DNA from: Siderastrea siderea
Taxonomy: Eukaryota > Cnidaria > Anthozoa > Scleractinia > Rhizangiidae
Reading direction: 5' to 3'
DNA length: 64,000 bases
Assembly: GCA_964030785.1 (NCBI GenBank)
Contig: OZ034968.1
Location: 62,386,899 to 62,450,898, forward strand
The translations under genes and the position numbers were made by a program. The notes under the pieces were generated by a model. It ran no database searches, was not told the DNA's origin, and saw only the letters and a program-made list of their open reading frames with translations. Shown piece after piece: positions 58,801-64,000 of this stretch; the first letter of the stretch is position 1, and every line of letters starts with the position of its first letter.

Positions 58801-61470
58801 TATAACTATGCGGGAAAAGCAGATCTTATGAAGGGCTGCTGGAACCAAAAAAGAAAATTGGAGGTAACCACGCATTTTTCAGAGATAATTGTGTTTAAAT
58901 TTGGAAAGAAAATGACATACATTATTCTGTATTTTGTAATTGTGGTTGCTTAAGGACGGTGCCTCCTTTTGTTACTGCGCGTACGCTCTGCCTATCTCGG
59001 GATATTCGGGTATCTTAAGGAATTTACCCACTAATACAATGATATTTTTGAACGGTTTATGTGGGAAAAGCAGATCTTAGCAAGGACTATCAGAATCCAA
59101 AAATAAAATTGGGGGTAACCACGCACTTTTCAGGCATAATTGAGCTTAAATTTGAAAAGAAATTGCCATACATTCTTTGTATTTTAACGCTTTTTGAGAA
59201 TTACGGTTGCTTAATTATCTCTGAAAAATACGTGGTTACCTATATTTTTCTTTATGGATTCCAATTACCCTTGCTAAGATCTACTTTTCCCCCTTAGACA
59301 TAACCTTCGCAAAACTACATCTGTATTAATAGGAGGCACCGTTCTTAATTATCTCTGAAAAATGCGTCATTGGGATTCCAATGACCTTTGCTAAGATCTG
59401 CTTTTTTCGTATAGTCATAACCTTTGCAAAAATACCTCTCTATTAGGAGGCACCGTCCTTAGGAAACTTTTATCATAAAATGTTATTTAGTGTATAAAAA
59501 CTTTGTGAGTGCCTGCTTATTTAACACCCAATAGCAATAAACGTTTCTCTGAATAGGGAAAAATTGATCATGTAGTTTTCAGTGAAAACTGTCTTTGCTC
59601 TAGACTCCGTTCCCCTTTTTTTTTTTGACTTAAAAAGGGATTTATAGATTTAGAGAAACAGCCTATATATTTTTGTATCCGACATTTGAGTTTGTAGCAT
59701 AAACTTTCGTCGGGGGCTAAAGCAAAAAGGTGCACAAAAATACCTCTTTTGTGCTTATTTAAGCATCAGTTTGCTGTGATGTTTTACTTTTGTTTAGTTC
59801 AGTATTTTTTATTTATCGAGGACTTAGTCACAGGTCCCGAACTCTCACTGGTTTGTAGTCGTGGTTTTGCTGTCCATTATTTTTATTTCTATTTATTTTT
59901 TAATCCCTTTTATTTATTCTTTTATTTCTTTTTTTTTTCAATACAAAAGAGCAAGTAAAAAATAGTCGAGTCGAGCAAACTGTGCTCTTTTTTAAAAAAA
60001 GCAGATTTTTACAGTGATAAAATAATGACAATGTTCCCGTTGTCAGGAGTTCCGTTTTTGCTCAGGCGATTTTTGACAGGAATATACCTGACATGGTATC
60101 CAAGATTCCCATAATTTGTTTGCACCTCACTTACGCGTTGCCTGCGAAAGGATGAGAATGCCTGGCAAAGACTATCCTGGCAATCAGTATTACTTTGTGG
60201 CTATAAACGCAACTCCTCCGTAAGAGGGCGAGGGGAAATAGGTGAGAAAGAATTTTCTCGGGGCCTTTATTGCGTTAAAAGCAGAATGGACTGGGCACAA
60301 ATACATGATACTGCATTGTGATTGGATAGTGGCCAAGGTGGACCTGTCGCCTTTGTAAGAGGATACACACGTTCATGATTTTGCTCTCCGAACGAGTGAA
60401 TCGACAGCAGTCGACTTCTAGTTTGGTTTTTAACTGTTTCTTGAACTCTAGACTTGCAACAAGAGAGGTAAACTTTTCGGAAGTGACTGAGGAAGTCATT
60501 TATTGTGATGCAAAGAATCTGGTCTGTTTTCTTCATCGCTTTTTAGAAACGGTGAGTTTATTCAAGTTTTTAGGCAATTGTCTAGTCGCATTTGCTATCC
60601 GTTGAAGACAACACGACGGTTATAGATTTTAGCTCATAGATTTTTAAACTTTTAACCAGAAAACGTCTTATTATTCTTTTAACGGCCAGTCACTTTCAAT
60701 AACAACAGATTAATTCTGCTACCCCTTTGGCCATTTTAATTCCTTGCTTGTCTTTGGATAAAGACGATTGTGATAAGAAAGTTTAAAATGGAGTCATAAA
60801 ACTGCCTATAACACAGCAGGACCTGTCGTGTCTACAAGGCGTGCCGCCCTTTTATATATTAAACAGCCAAACCAATAGCGCCTCCCAGTGACATTTATTA
60901 CCTTTTCTCGTTATCACCAAACGGACGCTTTGGACAACACTGATCCTAGCAGTAGATAGCACATGTTCCACGTGTGAACCTAGTATGATTGACCTTTGTA
61001 TAGCCTCGATTCTCTGTATAGCTCCTGTGTACCAGAGCTTCACTCTGAATCTCTTTTTAGTCTTCCGTGTTCTTCACAAGCTGGAATACCGCTGACTGCA
61101 AAACAACCTAAATTCCGCAGCAATCTGTGCCGGGCCTAAAAGAGACTTAAGTCTTTCGGTTCTAGATAGCTCACAGTATTTTTGTGTGTGTTTTTAGCGT
61201 AACTACCATTTCTTGAATTTTTTTCAACAAATGTTTCTAAAGGAAAGACGGTGCTAAACACTGTCGCCTCCAGGTTAGGTATGACTGCGTATCTTACGAT
61301 CCTACGTTATTTTTCCCCTTTATATCAGATATCTAAGTATAGCACGAATTTCAATTAATGACGTAGAAGGTTTGATTCCGAGTACTTTGAAGCTCAATCT
61401 AGGATTTTTACTTACAGTTATACAGCGCTATAAAGACAGCTGCGAGCAGGAATAAGGTGAATATCCTCAT
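21339..61470 (-). CDS. MACPF-FAMeT-pentraxin secreted protein, 15-exon gene
   Basis: Exons (minus, 5' to 3'): 61416-61470, 47906-48052, 45052-45233, 43948-44190, 43283-43395, 42083-42313, 40960-41072, 39554-39966, 38358-38738, 37971-38203, 34426-34903, 32703-33066, 32027-32152, 30082-30367, 21339-21801. Every border is AG/GT and every phase matches the next exon, giving 3,828 coding bases (about 1,275 residues). Order seen: signal peptide (1-18), Glu-rich linker, helical charged segment (about 68-128), MACPF region (about 205-560) with the WGTHY-x6-GG signature near residue 367, FAMeT-like region (about 820-960), Cys-rich segment (about 985-1026), pentraxin-like domain (about 1027-1220), Pro/Ser/basic tail. 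MACPF proteins insert into membranes as oligomeric pores; pentraxin domains bind ligands. A secreted immune effector or venom-like role is inference. The 3' end of exon 9 is the weakest border. Most of the 40 kb is intronic mobile DNA. Confidence 0.85.
21953..22497. mobile_element. Inverted-repeat element enclosing a Penelope fragment
   Basis: Left end (21953-22003, CCTGCGTAGCTGGCGGAATT) and right end (22436-22497, read inward CCTGCGTAGCCGGCGGGATC) are inverted repeats that both run into AGTTTTGG. The middle is retroelement coding sequence. Confidence 0.6.
22008..22440 (+). mobile_element. Penelope-like retroelement fragment 2
   Basis: An open frame to 22374 carries GEALRLLRTNSSETTFEENM, RGYPRNLIDKHLSEINFTER and LPFVTQYEPAVPNIKQ, the linker region between RT and endonuclease in Penelope-like elements. 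A one-base shift near 22358 breaks the usual LKDMLVR motif, then CAACHA-like Cys pairs follow. No RT core or GIY-YIG domain. Confidence 0.7.
23081..24513 (+). pseudogene. Harbinger transposase (HARBI1-like), damaged
   Basis: N-terminal helix-turn-helix part in 23081-23475 (LQILVALRFLASGSFLQVIG, GLPKSTVLRIV), catalytic part to 23641, a 399-base intron (G/GTAGGA to TTTCCAG/GG) and the rest at 24041-24513 (NIVARWPGSTH, LLGDSGYPCKPYLMTPY, AIEQAFGWWKRRF). The second Asp (GDSGYP) and the Glu (VAIEQAFG) of the DDE triad are present. A frameshift near 23480 separates the first part. At 23527-23544 two compensating one-base changes make the usual AIDGTH read ASMGTH, removing the first catalytic Asp. 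Inactive as read. An ATG at 23099 with better context is an alternative start. Confidence 0.82.
23838..23858. repeat. (AC)n tract
   Basis: Ten or so CA units within the transposase intron. Confidence 0.8.
25300..25326. repeat. (AAAAG)n tract
   Basis: Five AAAAG units inside the Harbinger element, between its two genes. Confidence 0.85.
25622..27127 (-). CDS. Harbinger Myb/SANT-like DNA-binding protein
   Basis: Two exons, 26644-27127 and 25622-25992, joined by a G/GTGAGT donor and a TTTTGCAG acceptor; 284 codons in one open frame. Exon 1 has a basic start and a Myb/SANT-like tri-helix (NFSVSEIAIITEYVGKN, KKEMWEEITREVNAVG, VQEVKDKWKNLHSDAKKEF). Exon 2 has a Pro/Lys linker and a leucine-rich coiled coil (QLQYECLVNQKENTVLKRKK). 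In Harbinger elements this second protein binds the transposon ends and brings the transposase to the nucleus. Unlike the transposase it looks intact. Confidence 0.82.
27320..27905. other. No gene; repeat-like DNA
   Basis: Contains a TACCATTT/AAATGGTA-rich stretch at 27470-27600, resembling one at 29150-29330, and an AT-rich (TAA)n patch at 27797-27830. Confidence 0.45.
27906..28920. mobile_element. Foldback element, nested inverted repeats
   Basis: First hairpin: GTTAGACAATGAACGC at 27906 pairs with GCGTTCATTGTCTAAC ending at 28043, and ATGGGATATAG pairs within. Second pair: TTAGAACATGGTCACACCCA (about 28048) with its reverse complement at 28898-28918. No coding sequence. Confidence 0.7.
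28672..28703. repeat. Perfect 32-base palindrome
   Basis: CATTAGTATGCTCTAT is followed directly by its reverse complement. A further half copy starts at about 28733 and ends near 28751. Confidence 0.9.
29925..29957. repeat. (TTTG)n microsatellite
   Basis: About seven TTTG/GTTT units. Confidence 0.9.
30082..30367 (-). CDS. Exon 14: first half of pentraxin-like domain
   Basis: CTCAG acceptor, AAGC/GTAAGT donor, phase 1 to 2. Encodes GFEELTICFWLKLVDDWNAP, the first core strands of a pentraxin/LamG jelly roll, with the conserved Cys that pairs with the one in exon 15. Confidence 0.8.
30583..31950. repeat. Tandem duplication with CTATA pentanucleotide array
   Basis: Unit 1 (about 30583-31190) and unit 2 (about 31195-31950) match along most of their length. 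Each contains a hairpin (CTTAGGGCTTTGTCACG / CGTGACGAAGCCCTAAG) and then a TATAC pentamer tract: about 60 bases in unit 1, about 230 bases (31490-31720) in unit 2. Confidence 0.85.
32027..32152 (-). CDS. Exon 13: Cys-rich mini-module
   Basis: 126 bases with six Cys codons (GCSSTND, TCGKCRV, QCLDECVP, KECV), likely a small disulfide-bonded knot between the FAMeT-like and pentraxin-like parts. TTTCCAG acceptor, phase 1 at both ends. Confidence 0.7.
32703..33066 (-). CDS. Exon 12: end of FAMeT-like domain plus Cys motif
   Basis: The acceptor TTAG at 33067 follows a pyrimidine tract and is the only one that keeps phase 0. Encodes YFVCITISGQRTLIEYGKSK, then a Cys cluster (CKG, LCVKDCHRTCDPF) leading into exon 13. 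Donor GAAG/GTAGTG, phase 1. Confidence 0.75.
33186..33500. repeat. Degenerate ATA/ATG triplet microsatellites
   Basis: Two patches (33206-33265 and 33443-33505) of AATAACA, GATGAT and AATCAT units in intron 11. No coding value. Confidence 0.7.
33957..34139. repeat. Inverted repeat (foldback) in intron 11
   Basis: AACAATAGAGTTCTTATATC at the left pairs imperfectly with the right end ending in CTCTATTGTT. GATAGGTT..GAGGGAA..TTTGATGTTCA recurs inverted in the right arm. About 85 bases per arm. Confidence 0.65.
34426..34903 (-). CDS. Exon 11: start of FAMeT-like domain
   Basis: AAACAG acceptor and AAG/GTATTC donor, 478 bases. The last third, with CLHFTAASSGTIYVLFSAKP and YGVEISPDKA, resembles the opening strands of the farnesoic acid O-methyltransferase-like (Methyltransf_FA) domain. 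In animals that domain is a beta module, usually not an enzyme. Assignment rests on motif reading only. Confidence 0.7.
35338..37900 (+). mobile_element. tRNA-derived SINE, split in two
   Basis: 5' part 35338-35583 has an RNA polymerase III A box (TGGTAGTGTAGTGG), a decayed B box, and the body CACATTGTCTCTCTCCACCC, GGGTACCGGC, CATCTCATCCAGGGGGG. The body resumes at 37794 (TTAATGCTCCTAGTAGCTTC, AAGCACCGGCTTGATGAGC) and runs to about 37900. The 2.2 kb between is a later insertion. Confidence 0.7.
35584..37793. mobile_element. 2.2-kb foldback transposon with TTAA target
   Basis: Both ends read GAGCGACTTTCAGTAAA inward and are flanked by TTAA (35580-35583, 37794-37797). The two arms stay alignable as diverged inverted repeats almost to the middle (for example 36400-36560 against 37380-37550, and 36650-36760 against 37170-37290), so nearly the whole element is one imperfect hairpin. 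No transposase. Confidence 0.85.
37971..38203 (-). CDS. Exon 10: linker before FAMeT-like region
   Basis: TTTTCAG acceptor; the donor ACAG/GTATTA leaves phase 2, exactly what exon 11 needs. Encodes a hydrophilic segment with FWPTSTQPPPTWKEM. No named domain. Confidence 0.75.
38358..38738 (-). CDS. Exon 9: post-MACPF region
   Basis: Opens with ITWGCEGKV after a TTTAAG acceptor, then RRFYYSYSTKGKKTKVYCQY, a two-Cys module also found in the truncated paralogue (7682-7838). The frame stays open to 38316. I place the donor at AAG/GTACAC (38357-38356) because it keeps phase 0 with exon 10; the last ~40 codons (hydrophobic, Phe/Leu/Cys-rich) look less protein-like, so an earlier weak donor is possible. 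Confidence 0.65.
39554..39966 (-). CDS. Exon 8: MACPF signature exon
   Basis: 413 bases from a TTTGACAG acceptor to a GAAAAG/GTACGT donor. It opens with the MACPF signature: WGTHY, six residues, GG. A charged helical stretch and a Ser/Thr-rich strand region follow, then the FKEWLQSIPQYPKAF segment. These match the second half of a MACPF fold. Confidence 0.9.
40575..40645 (-). pseudogene. Relic extra copy of the start of exon 8
   Basis: Inside intron 7 the minus strand reads ERWKTHYIKCERFGG and then a stop. This matches the opening of exon 8 at 39.9 kb (WGTHY-x6-GG), with Gly changed to Lys. About 20 codons remain. Confidence 0.65.
40960..41072 (-). CDS. Exon 7: MACPF core
   Basis: 113 bases, CACCAG acceptor, TATC/GTAAGT donor. 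Encodes LSLAFLREFMNLPNSYFDPG. The paralogue exon at 9215-9327 has exactly the same length and phase. Confidence 0.85.
41520..42050 (+). other. Unassigned open stretch in intron 6
   Basis: A plus-strand frame at 41700-41987 encodes 95 residues with spaced Cys (SCEQRQGHKRFCEPRF, EKCCLMCMKLE). Not recognised; possibly the end of a mobile-element gene. A CTGAGGAAG...CGAAACG motif lies just upstream at 41537-41576. Confidence 0.3.
42083..42313 (-). CDS. Exon 6: MACPF core with conserved DVPDTMNVHG
   Basis: 231 bases, GGTAG acceptor, GATAG/GTGAGT donor. Encodes DLDVPDTMNVHGVYD, then EYRTYIQQEAGVSGSVFGFY. A near copy of this exon lies at 9821-10055. Confidence 0.85.
43283..43395 (-). CDS. Exon 5: start of MACPF core
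   Basis: Encodes a Gly-rich GVGFDGRGKYSPESRK stretch and a Cys pair (QRNCNNKA), the usual N-terminal strand of invertebrate MACPF domains. The acceptor AAAAAG is modest; an upstream AG would run into a stop. Phase 0 in, phase 2 out at AAC/GTGAGT. Confidence 0.7.
43715..43835. repeat. (ATC)n/(ATT)n compound microsatellite
   Basis: TCATCG-type then ATT-type triplets, just downstream of exon 4 in intron 4. The Asn/Asp-rich minus-strand ORF here is the repeat translated. Confidence 0.95.
43948..44190 (-). CDS. Exon 4: pre-MACPF segment
   Basis: Eighty-one in-frame codons from a CGTCGCAG acceptor to a CTC/GTAAGA donor, phase 0 both ends. Contains paired Cys residues (NGCYGTNY, DPCYN, TICL) and aromatic/Pro-rich stretches. 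No named domain; its position and phase place it directly before the MACPF core. Confidence 0.75.
45052..45233 (-). CDS. Exon 3: charged helical segment
   Basis: TTTATAG acceptor and GAG/GTGAGT donor; phase 1 in, phase 0 out. Sixty codons rich in Lys, Glu, Val and Leu (such as DKGLEVMDKLVDKQLKIVDE), likely a long amphipathic helix or coiled coil before the MACPF domain. Confidence 0.75.
45301..46502. mobile_element. Foldback element with ATGATCCCC arrays at both ends
   Basis: The left end has five or so GACCCCGAAATGATCCCC units (45315-45405). The right end has the same units inverted (46355-46490). Outer ends ATGGCTCTGTGCAGCCCCC and, read inward, ATGAGAGCTGTACAGCCCCC are inverted repeats. 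The inside is AT-rich with no transposase. Lies in intron 2. Confidence 0.75.
47906..48052 (-). CDS. Exon 2: acidic Glu/Gln/Ser-rich linker
   Basis: Open in one frame between an AAAAG acceptor and a GTGAAT donor, phase 1 at both ends. About 49 residues, very rich in Glu, Gln, Ser and Lys (for example QSQEQEESGKKSQDEESE), so probably disordered; it may be a pro-region or spacer after the signal peptide. No domain recognised. Confidence 0.65.
49500..49514. repeat. Poly-G tract
   Basis: About 14 consecutive G in AT-rich DNA within the 10.6-kb element; its length may be an assembly guess. Confidence 0.85.
50283..52613. mobile_element. 2.3-kb TTAA element with 570-base inverted arms
   Basis: Both ends read GAGGCTCTGACTGTAAATAT inward, flanked by TTAA (50279-50282, 52614-52617). 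Arms 50283-50850 and 52050-52613 are nearly identical reverse complements; the 1.2-kb centre is AT-rich and non-coding. It lies in the first intron of the orphan gene, so it was inserted into the larger element. Confidence 0.88.
53395..53460. repeat. Low-complexity C/CA-rich stretch
   Basis: CCCCCTCCCCCC followed by CACACACC-type repeats. Non-coding, in an intron of the orphan gene. Confidence 0.7.
53511..53930. mobile_element. GGTACTCC MITE
   Basis: Left AGGAGGTACTCCGGATTTCG and right (read inward) GGGGGTACTCCCGATTTCA are inverted repeats about 420 bases apart; both continue with CGGGGATGATC. A MITE type I associate with coral genomes. It sits in the second intron of the orphan gene. Confidence 0.7.
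55965..57360 (+). repeat. Internal duplication in the orphan gene
   Basis: About 380 bases around ATTCCGGGACTCAAGTTCCA (56985-57360) repeat 55965-56365, including the AACTTCCAGTTGAATGAAAA stretch and the C2H2-like finger. The second copy lies after the gene's stop and is itself frameshifted. Confidence 0.8.
58684..59463. mobile_element. Cluster of GGACGGTGCCTCC MITEs
   Basis: TTAAGGACGGTGCCTCC occurs at 58680 and 58950 in direct orientation; the inverse GGAGGCACCGT(C/T)CTTA occurs at 59332 and 59447. Internal parts (AAAAGCAGATCTTA, GGTAACCACGCA) recur inverted. This looks like several nested copies of a short TTAA-targeting hairpin. The left TTAA is shared with the 10.6-kb element. Confidence 0.75.
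59464..61415. other. Intron 1 remainder, no gene seen
   Basis: AT-rich sequence with T-tracts (59890-59940). Short ORFs at 60267-60605 on both strands resemble nothing known to me. Confidence 0.45.
61416..61470 (-). CDS. Exon 1 of MACPF-pentraxin gene: signal peptide
   Basis: Begins with ATG and encodes MRIFTLFLLAAVFIALYN, a short positive start followed by a hydrophobic core, as in secretory signal peptides. It ends in phase 1 at a good donor (GTAAGT). Joined to exon 2 it gives a Cys codon and an open frame. The 13-kb gap to exon 2 makes the link slightly less certain than the others. Confidence 0.75.
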
Positions 61471-61597
61471 CTGTCTCCACTTGAGTGCGAGCGAGGTAAA
61501 TTAAATCCGTTGCAAGTCAATCACGACGACAACCTAGAAAGACACAGTAAGGTAGACTCGCTAACGCCGTCCTAATTATGGGTAACCTGTAAACCCA

Positions 61598-61605
61598 ACT
61601 TTATA
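61598..61605 (-). promoter_or_regulatory. Candidate TATA box
   Basis: TTATAAAG on the minus strand about 130 bases upstream of the ATG of the MACPF-pentraxin gene. Position and sequence are plausible, but no initiator or other support was found. Confidence 0.25.
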
Positions 61606-62140
61606 AGCAACTTTCTTTATTGTCTATAAAATTAACATTTAAAAGCGGAATAAGACTTTTATTCAAAATTGAATCTCCATAATGATATAATATTTAATCT
61701 TAAATTCTACCAAATTTCTTACGGATTCCAGTTAAAAATGTCAACTTTTGTAGTTAGCAATCGCTTTACATGTACAGAAACTGCACTGTTACACCGTCGA
61801 GATTACTAGTCGCCACTTTATTAAAGTACACATACACGCACTGATCTATGGGATAAATAATGACATTTCAAGGCTGCTGGATGAAACAAACGGTACAGGT
61901 TTTGAGTATTTCCGCTGTTTCTAGTGTGTAAATTCGCTTGAATTAAGATTTAAAGGGCACTATTTTATTTGAAAAGTACTTGAACTGACATGACCCGACC
62001 TGTTCGAGAAAAAAGGTATACCAGGTAACCGTTTTACACCGGCGATTTCTGACACGAATTTAATGGTGATTTTTGCGAAGATTTTAATTACACTTTCAAA
62101 TGGCTTGTAAACTACTTGCAATTTTCGCGGCGATTTCGTT

Positions 62141-62853
62141 GGCCCAATTTATACCAGAGACATATAATTCGTCTAGACGGGTTATCCGCCAGACGGTTAA
62201 TTCGTCTAGATGTAAATCCGAAGACGAATATTGACGGGTGATGCGTATAGATATAAATCGTCGAAAGGATAACGGCTGACATTTTGTCTACAAGTACTAA
62301 ATGGAAGCCTGGCGAGAAAATAATATGATCTATCAAATATGGCGCCACTCATGGCATTTTTCAAGTACAAAGCTAGAACAAGAGAATAAGACTTAACAGA
62401 GAAGCTAGAGCAATACTCCATCTTTCCTAATTCTGAGCCGGAATATAACTTGAACTTCACGTTTTTCAGTTCCTGATCTCGCTAAAAGACAGCAAGATAA
62501 GAAGAAGTGAGATGTGAAGTAAGGAATGATCATAACAGGAGGACGGCCTAAGAGACTCGTCTGTCCTAGCTTGTCAACCTTTCGTCTTTTGACTTAGTTT
62601 TCTTGGAGACCGTTTTGCGTGCAAATTGCTTTCCCAGACGCCATCTTGAAATAGGGATTCCAAGCAACTGCGCGAACAAATAGAAACCTGTTCAGTCTCC
62701 CTCTTGCGAAAACTAAGACAAAACCGTGTACATATAAATTTAGAGACGAATTATCCGTCAGTAGCACATCCTGAAGACACGCTCATAGGCGGATCAGCTG
62801 AGTTTCGTCTCATAATTCGTCCACGGATAATTGGTCTCAGTATAAACTGGGCC
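62141..62853. mobile_element. Inverted-repeat element upstream of the MACPF gene
   Basis: GGCCCAATTTATACCAGAGA at the left and, read inward, GGCCCAGTTTATACTGAGAC at the right. AATTCGTCTAGACG/AATTATCCGT-type words recur near both ends. 713 bases, no coding sequence, no clear target duplication. Confidence 0.65.
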
Positions 62854-62889
62854 ATTGCCATTAATTATATTTCACAGACTCCGTTCGAA

Positions 62890-64000
62890 ATATATGAGAC
62901 AACAAATGGTAGGAATTCCCCAGTTAGTGCTTCAAACCACTTTTTAACGCATAGAAGGGGTAGATCCCCCATAAAAGCAAAGGGGGCCTGGGTATACCCA
63001 CAGGGCCCTAGGACCTAGGTCTCGTGGTCCCGTGATGCTTCGGTGGCTTTTTTCCTTGTGCTTCAAACCATTCGGTAAGTATTCTGATTTTGTCCTGCCT
63101 TTTTGCTAATTTTTTACCTTTTGCAGGCTATTCCTCTGTGTTTTTGCACAGTAGGTTTCTTTCTACCGATATTTTCTCGCTCTTCAGGTATTTTCATTCG
63201 CTGAACATGTCCAGCGGAAAGCACAAGTCCCGAAAAAGGACTCGCTCCCGGTCGCCATCTTCGCGCCAAAACTCCATCTCGTCACACGACGCACAAAGTG
63301 AAAGTTCTCCGCCAAAACGGCGCAGGGCCTAGCAGAAGATACTCTTCAGAGGATTTTGCACTCGATTGAGAGTCTTTCTGGGCGATTAGACTCGTTGGAA
63401 TCCCGCTCAAATCAGCTAGAATCTGCTACGAACACGGACCTTGATGCCTTGTCGCTAATGGCTGATGACACGCCAAGCTTGATGGAGATAGACGTTCCTT
63501 TGACGACCAATAAGACTCTTGAGACTTCTTCATCGCCCATTAGGGCGCCAATAGAGCCTATTGAGGCACCAATAGAGCCTATTGAGGCACCCGTAGAACC
63601 TATTAAGGCACCCGTAGAGCCTGTTAAGGCACCAAAGGATTCAAGTAAGACTGCCGACGAAGCAGCGAGCCTTGATCATGGTCTGTTTGACCCTGTTGCT
63701 CAGTCAACCTCCTGGAAGCCATCATCTTCATTCTCCAAATTTTTGGAGTCTAATTTCCGGAGGAAATTAACGTATCAACAATCGCTCGTTATCCTGGAGG
63801 ACTGGGCCACTCCCGAGGTGGATTCTTTATCCGCCCCAAAACTGGATCAACAGTTATTGAATCAAGTTCCCAGTAAACTGAAAAGGTATGTCCAAGAGAG
63901 AGACAAAGAAATGTTCACCCTTCAGCGTGCCCTCTTAAATTCCACTGCTCCACTTTGTGGTCTTCATGACTGCATCGAAAATGGTTCAGCACCATCTTAT
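62890..64000 (+). mobile_element. DIRS-type retrotransposon, 5' part (runs off window)
   Basis: A leader with GGGTATACCCACAGGGCCC and the repeated word GTGCTTCAAACCA, then a gag-like gene. The gag motifs (FLESNFRRKLTYQQSLVILE, RYVQERDKEMFTLQRA, TAPLCGLHDC) match the ORF1 type I know from coral DIRS/YR elements. RT and tyrosine recombinase would lie beyond the window. Confidence 0.65.
63207..64000 (+). pseudogene. DIRS-like gag, frameshifted and partial
   Basis: Starts MSSGKHKSRKRTRSRSPSSR (basic, Arg/Ser-rich, ends PPKRRRA with a TAG at 63330). The protein resumes in another frame from about 63329 (LAEDTLQRILHSIESLSGRL) and stays open for 224 codons to the window edge. It includes a tandem IEAP/VEPI repeat, then the conserved gag core. 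One frameshift separates a nuclear-localising head from the core. Confidence 0.7.

Overview
This window is animal nuclear DNA, most likely from a cnidarian and probably a stony coral. The evidence is AT-rich DNA, genes split by GT-AG introns, and a mobile-element community typical of coral and anemone genomes: a PIF/Harbinger transposon, Penelope-like fragments, a DIRS-type gag, a tRNA-derived SINE and many foldback/MITE repeats. The host gene also fits: a MACPF (perforin-like) domain joined to a farnesoic-acid-O-methyltransferase-like domain and a pentraxin domain. There is no bacterial-style operon, CRISPR array or rRNA.

The main host gene is on the minus strand, from a start codon at 61470 to a stop at 21339. 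I could place fifteen exons whose GT-AG borders and codon phases agree from one to the next. They total 3,828 coding bases, about 1,275 residues. Order: signal peptide, acidic linker, helical segment, MACPF domain with its signature, C-terminal MACPF extension, FAMeT-like domain, Cys-rich segment, pentraxin-like domain, basic tail. It is probably a secreted immune or defence pore-former. A truncated, frameshifted paralogue with copies of exons 6-9 lies downstream at 7682-10055.

The introns are packed with mobile DNA. Intron 1 holds a 10.6-kb element with long inverted termini and TTAA at both ends. It carries a broken multi-exon gene of an orphan multi-copy cnidarian family. Inside it sit a 2.3-kb TTAA foldback and a small MITE; a further TTAA MITE cluster abuts its right end. 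Intron 10 holds a SINE split by a 2.2-kb TTAA foldback. Intron 14 holds a complete but decayed PIF/Harbinger transposon with both genes, a Penelope fragment, and a duplicated 0.6-0.75 kb unit with a pentanucleotide array.

Layout: 1-7430 is non-coding, with a duplicated segment, one copy of which is split by a 1.8-kb transposon. 7682-10055 is the MACPF paralogue remnant. 10230-10690 is a CTGG-rich repeat. 10962-12825 is a dead gene of an orphan Cys-rich family. 14478-14866 is a dead DUF3504-like fragment. 17575-20950 holds ACGCG-rich repeats, Penelope and LINE remnants. 21339-61470 is the MACPF-pentraxin gene and its intronic elements. 62141-62853 is an inverted-repeat element. 62890-64000 is the 5' part of a DIRS-type element that runs off the window.
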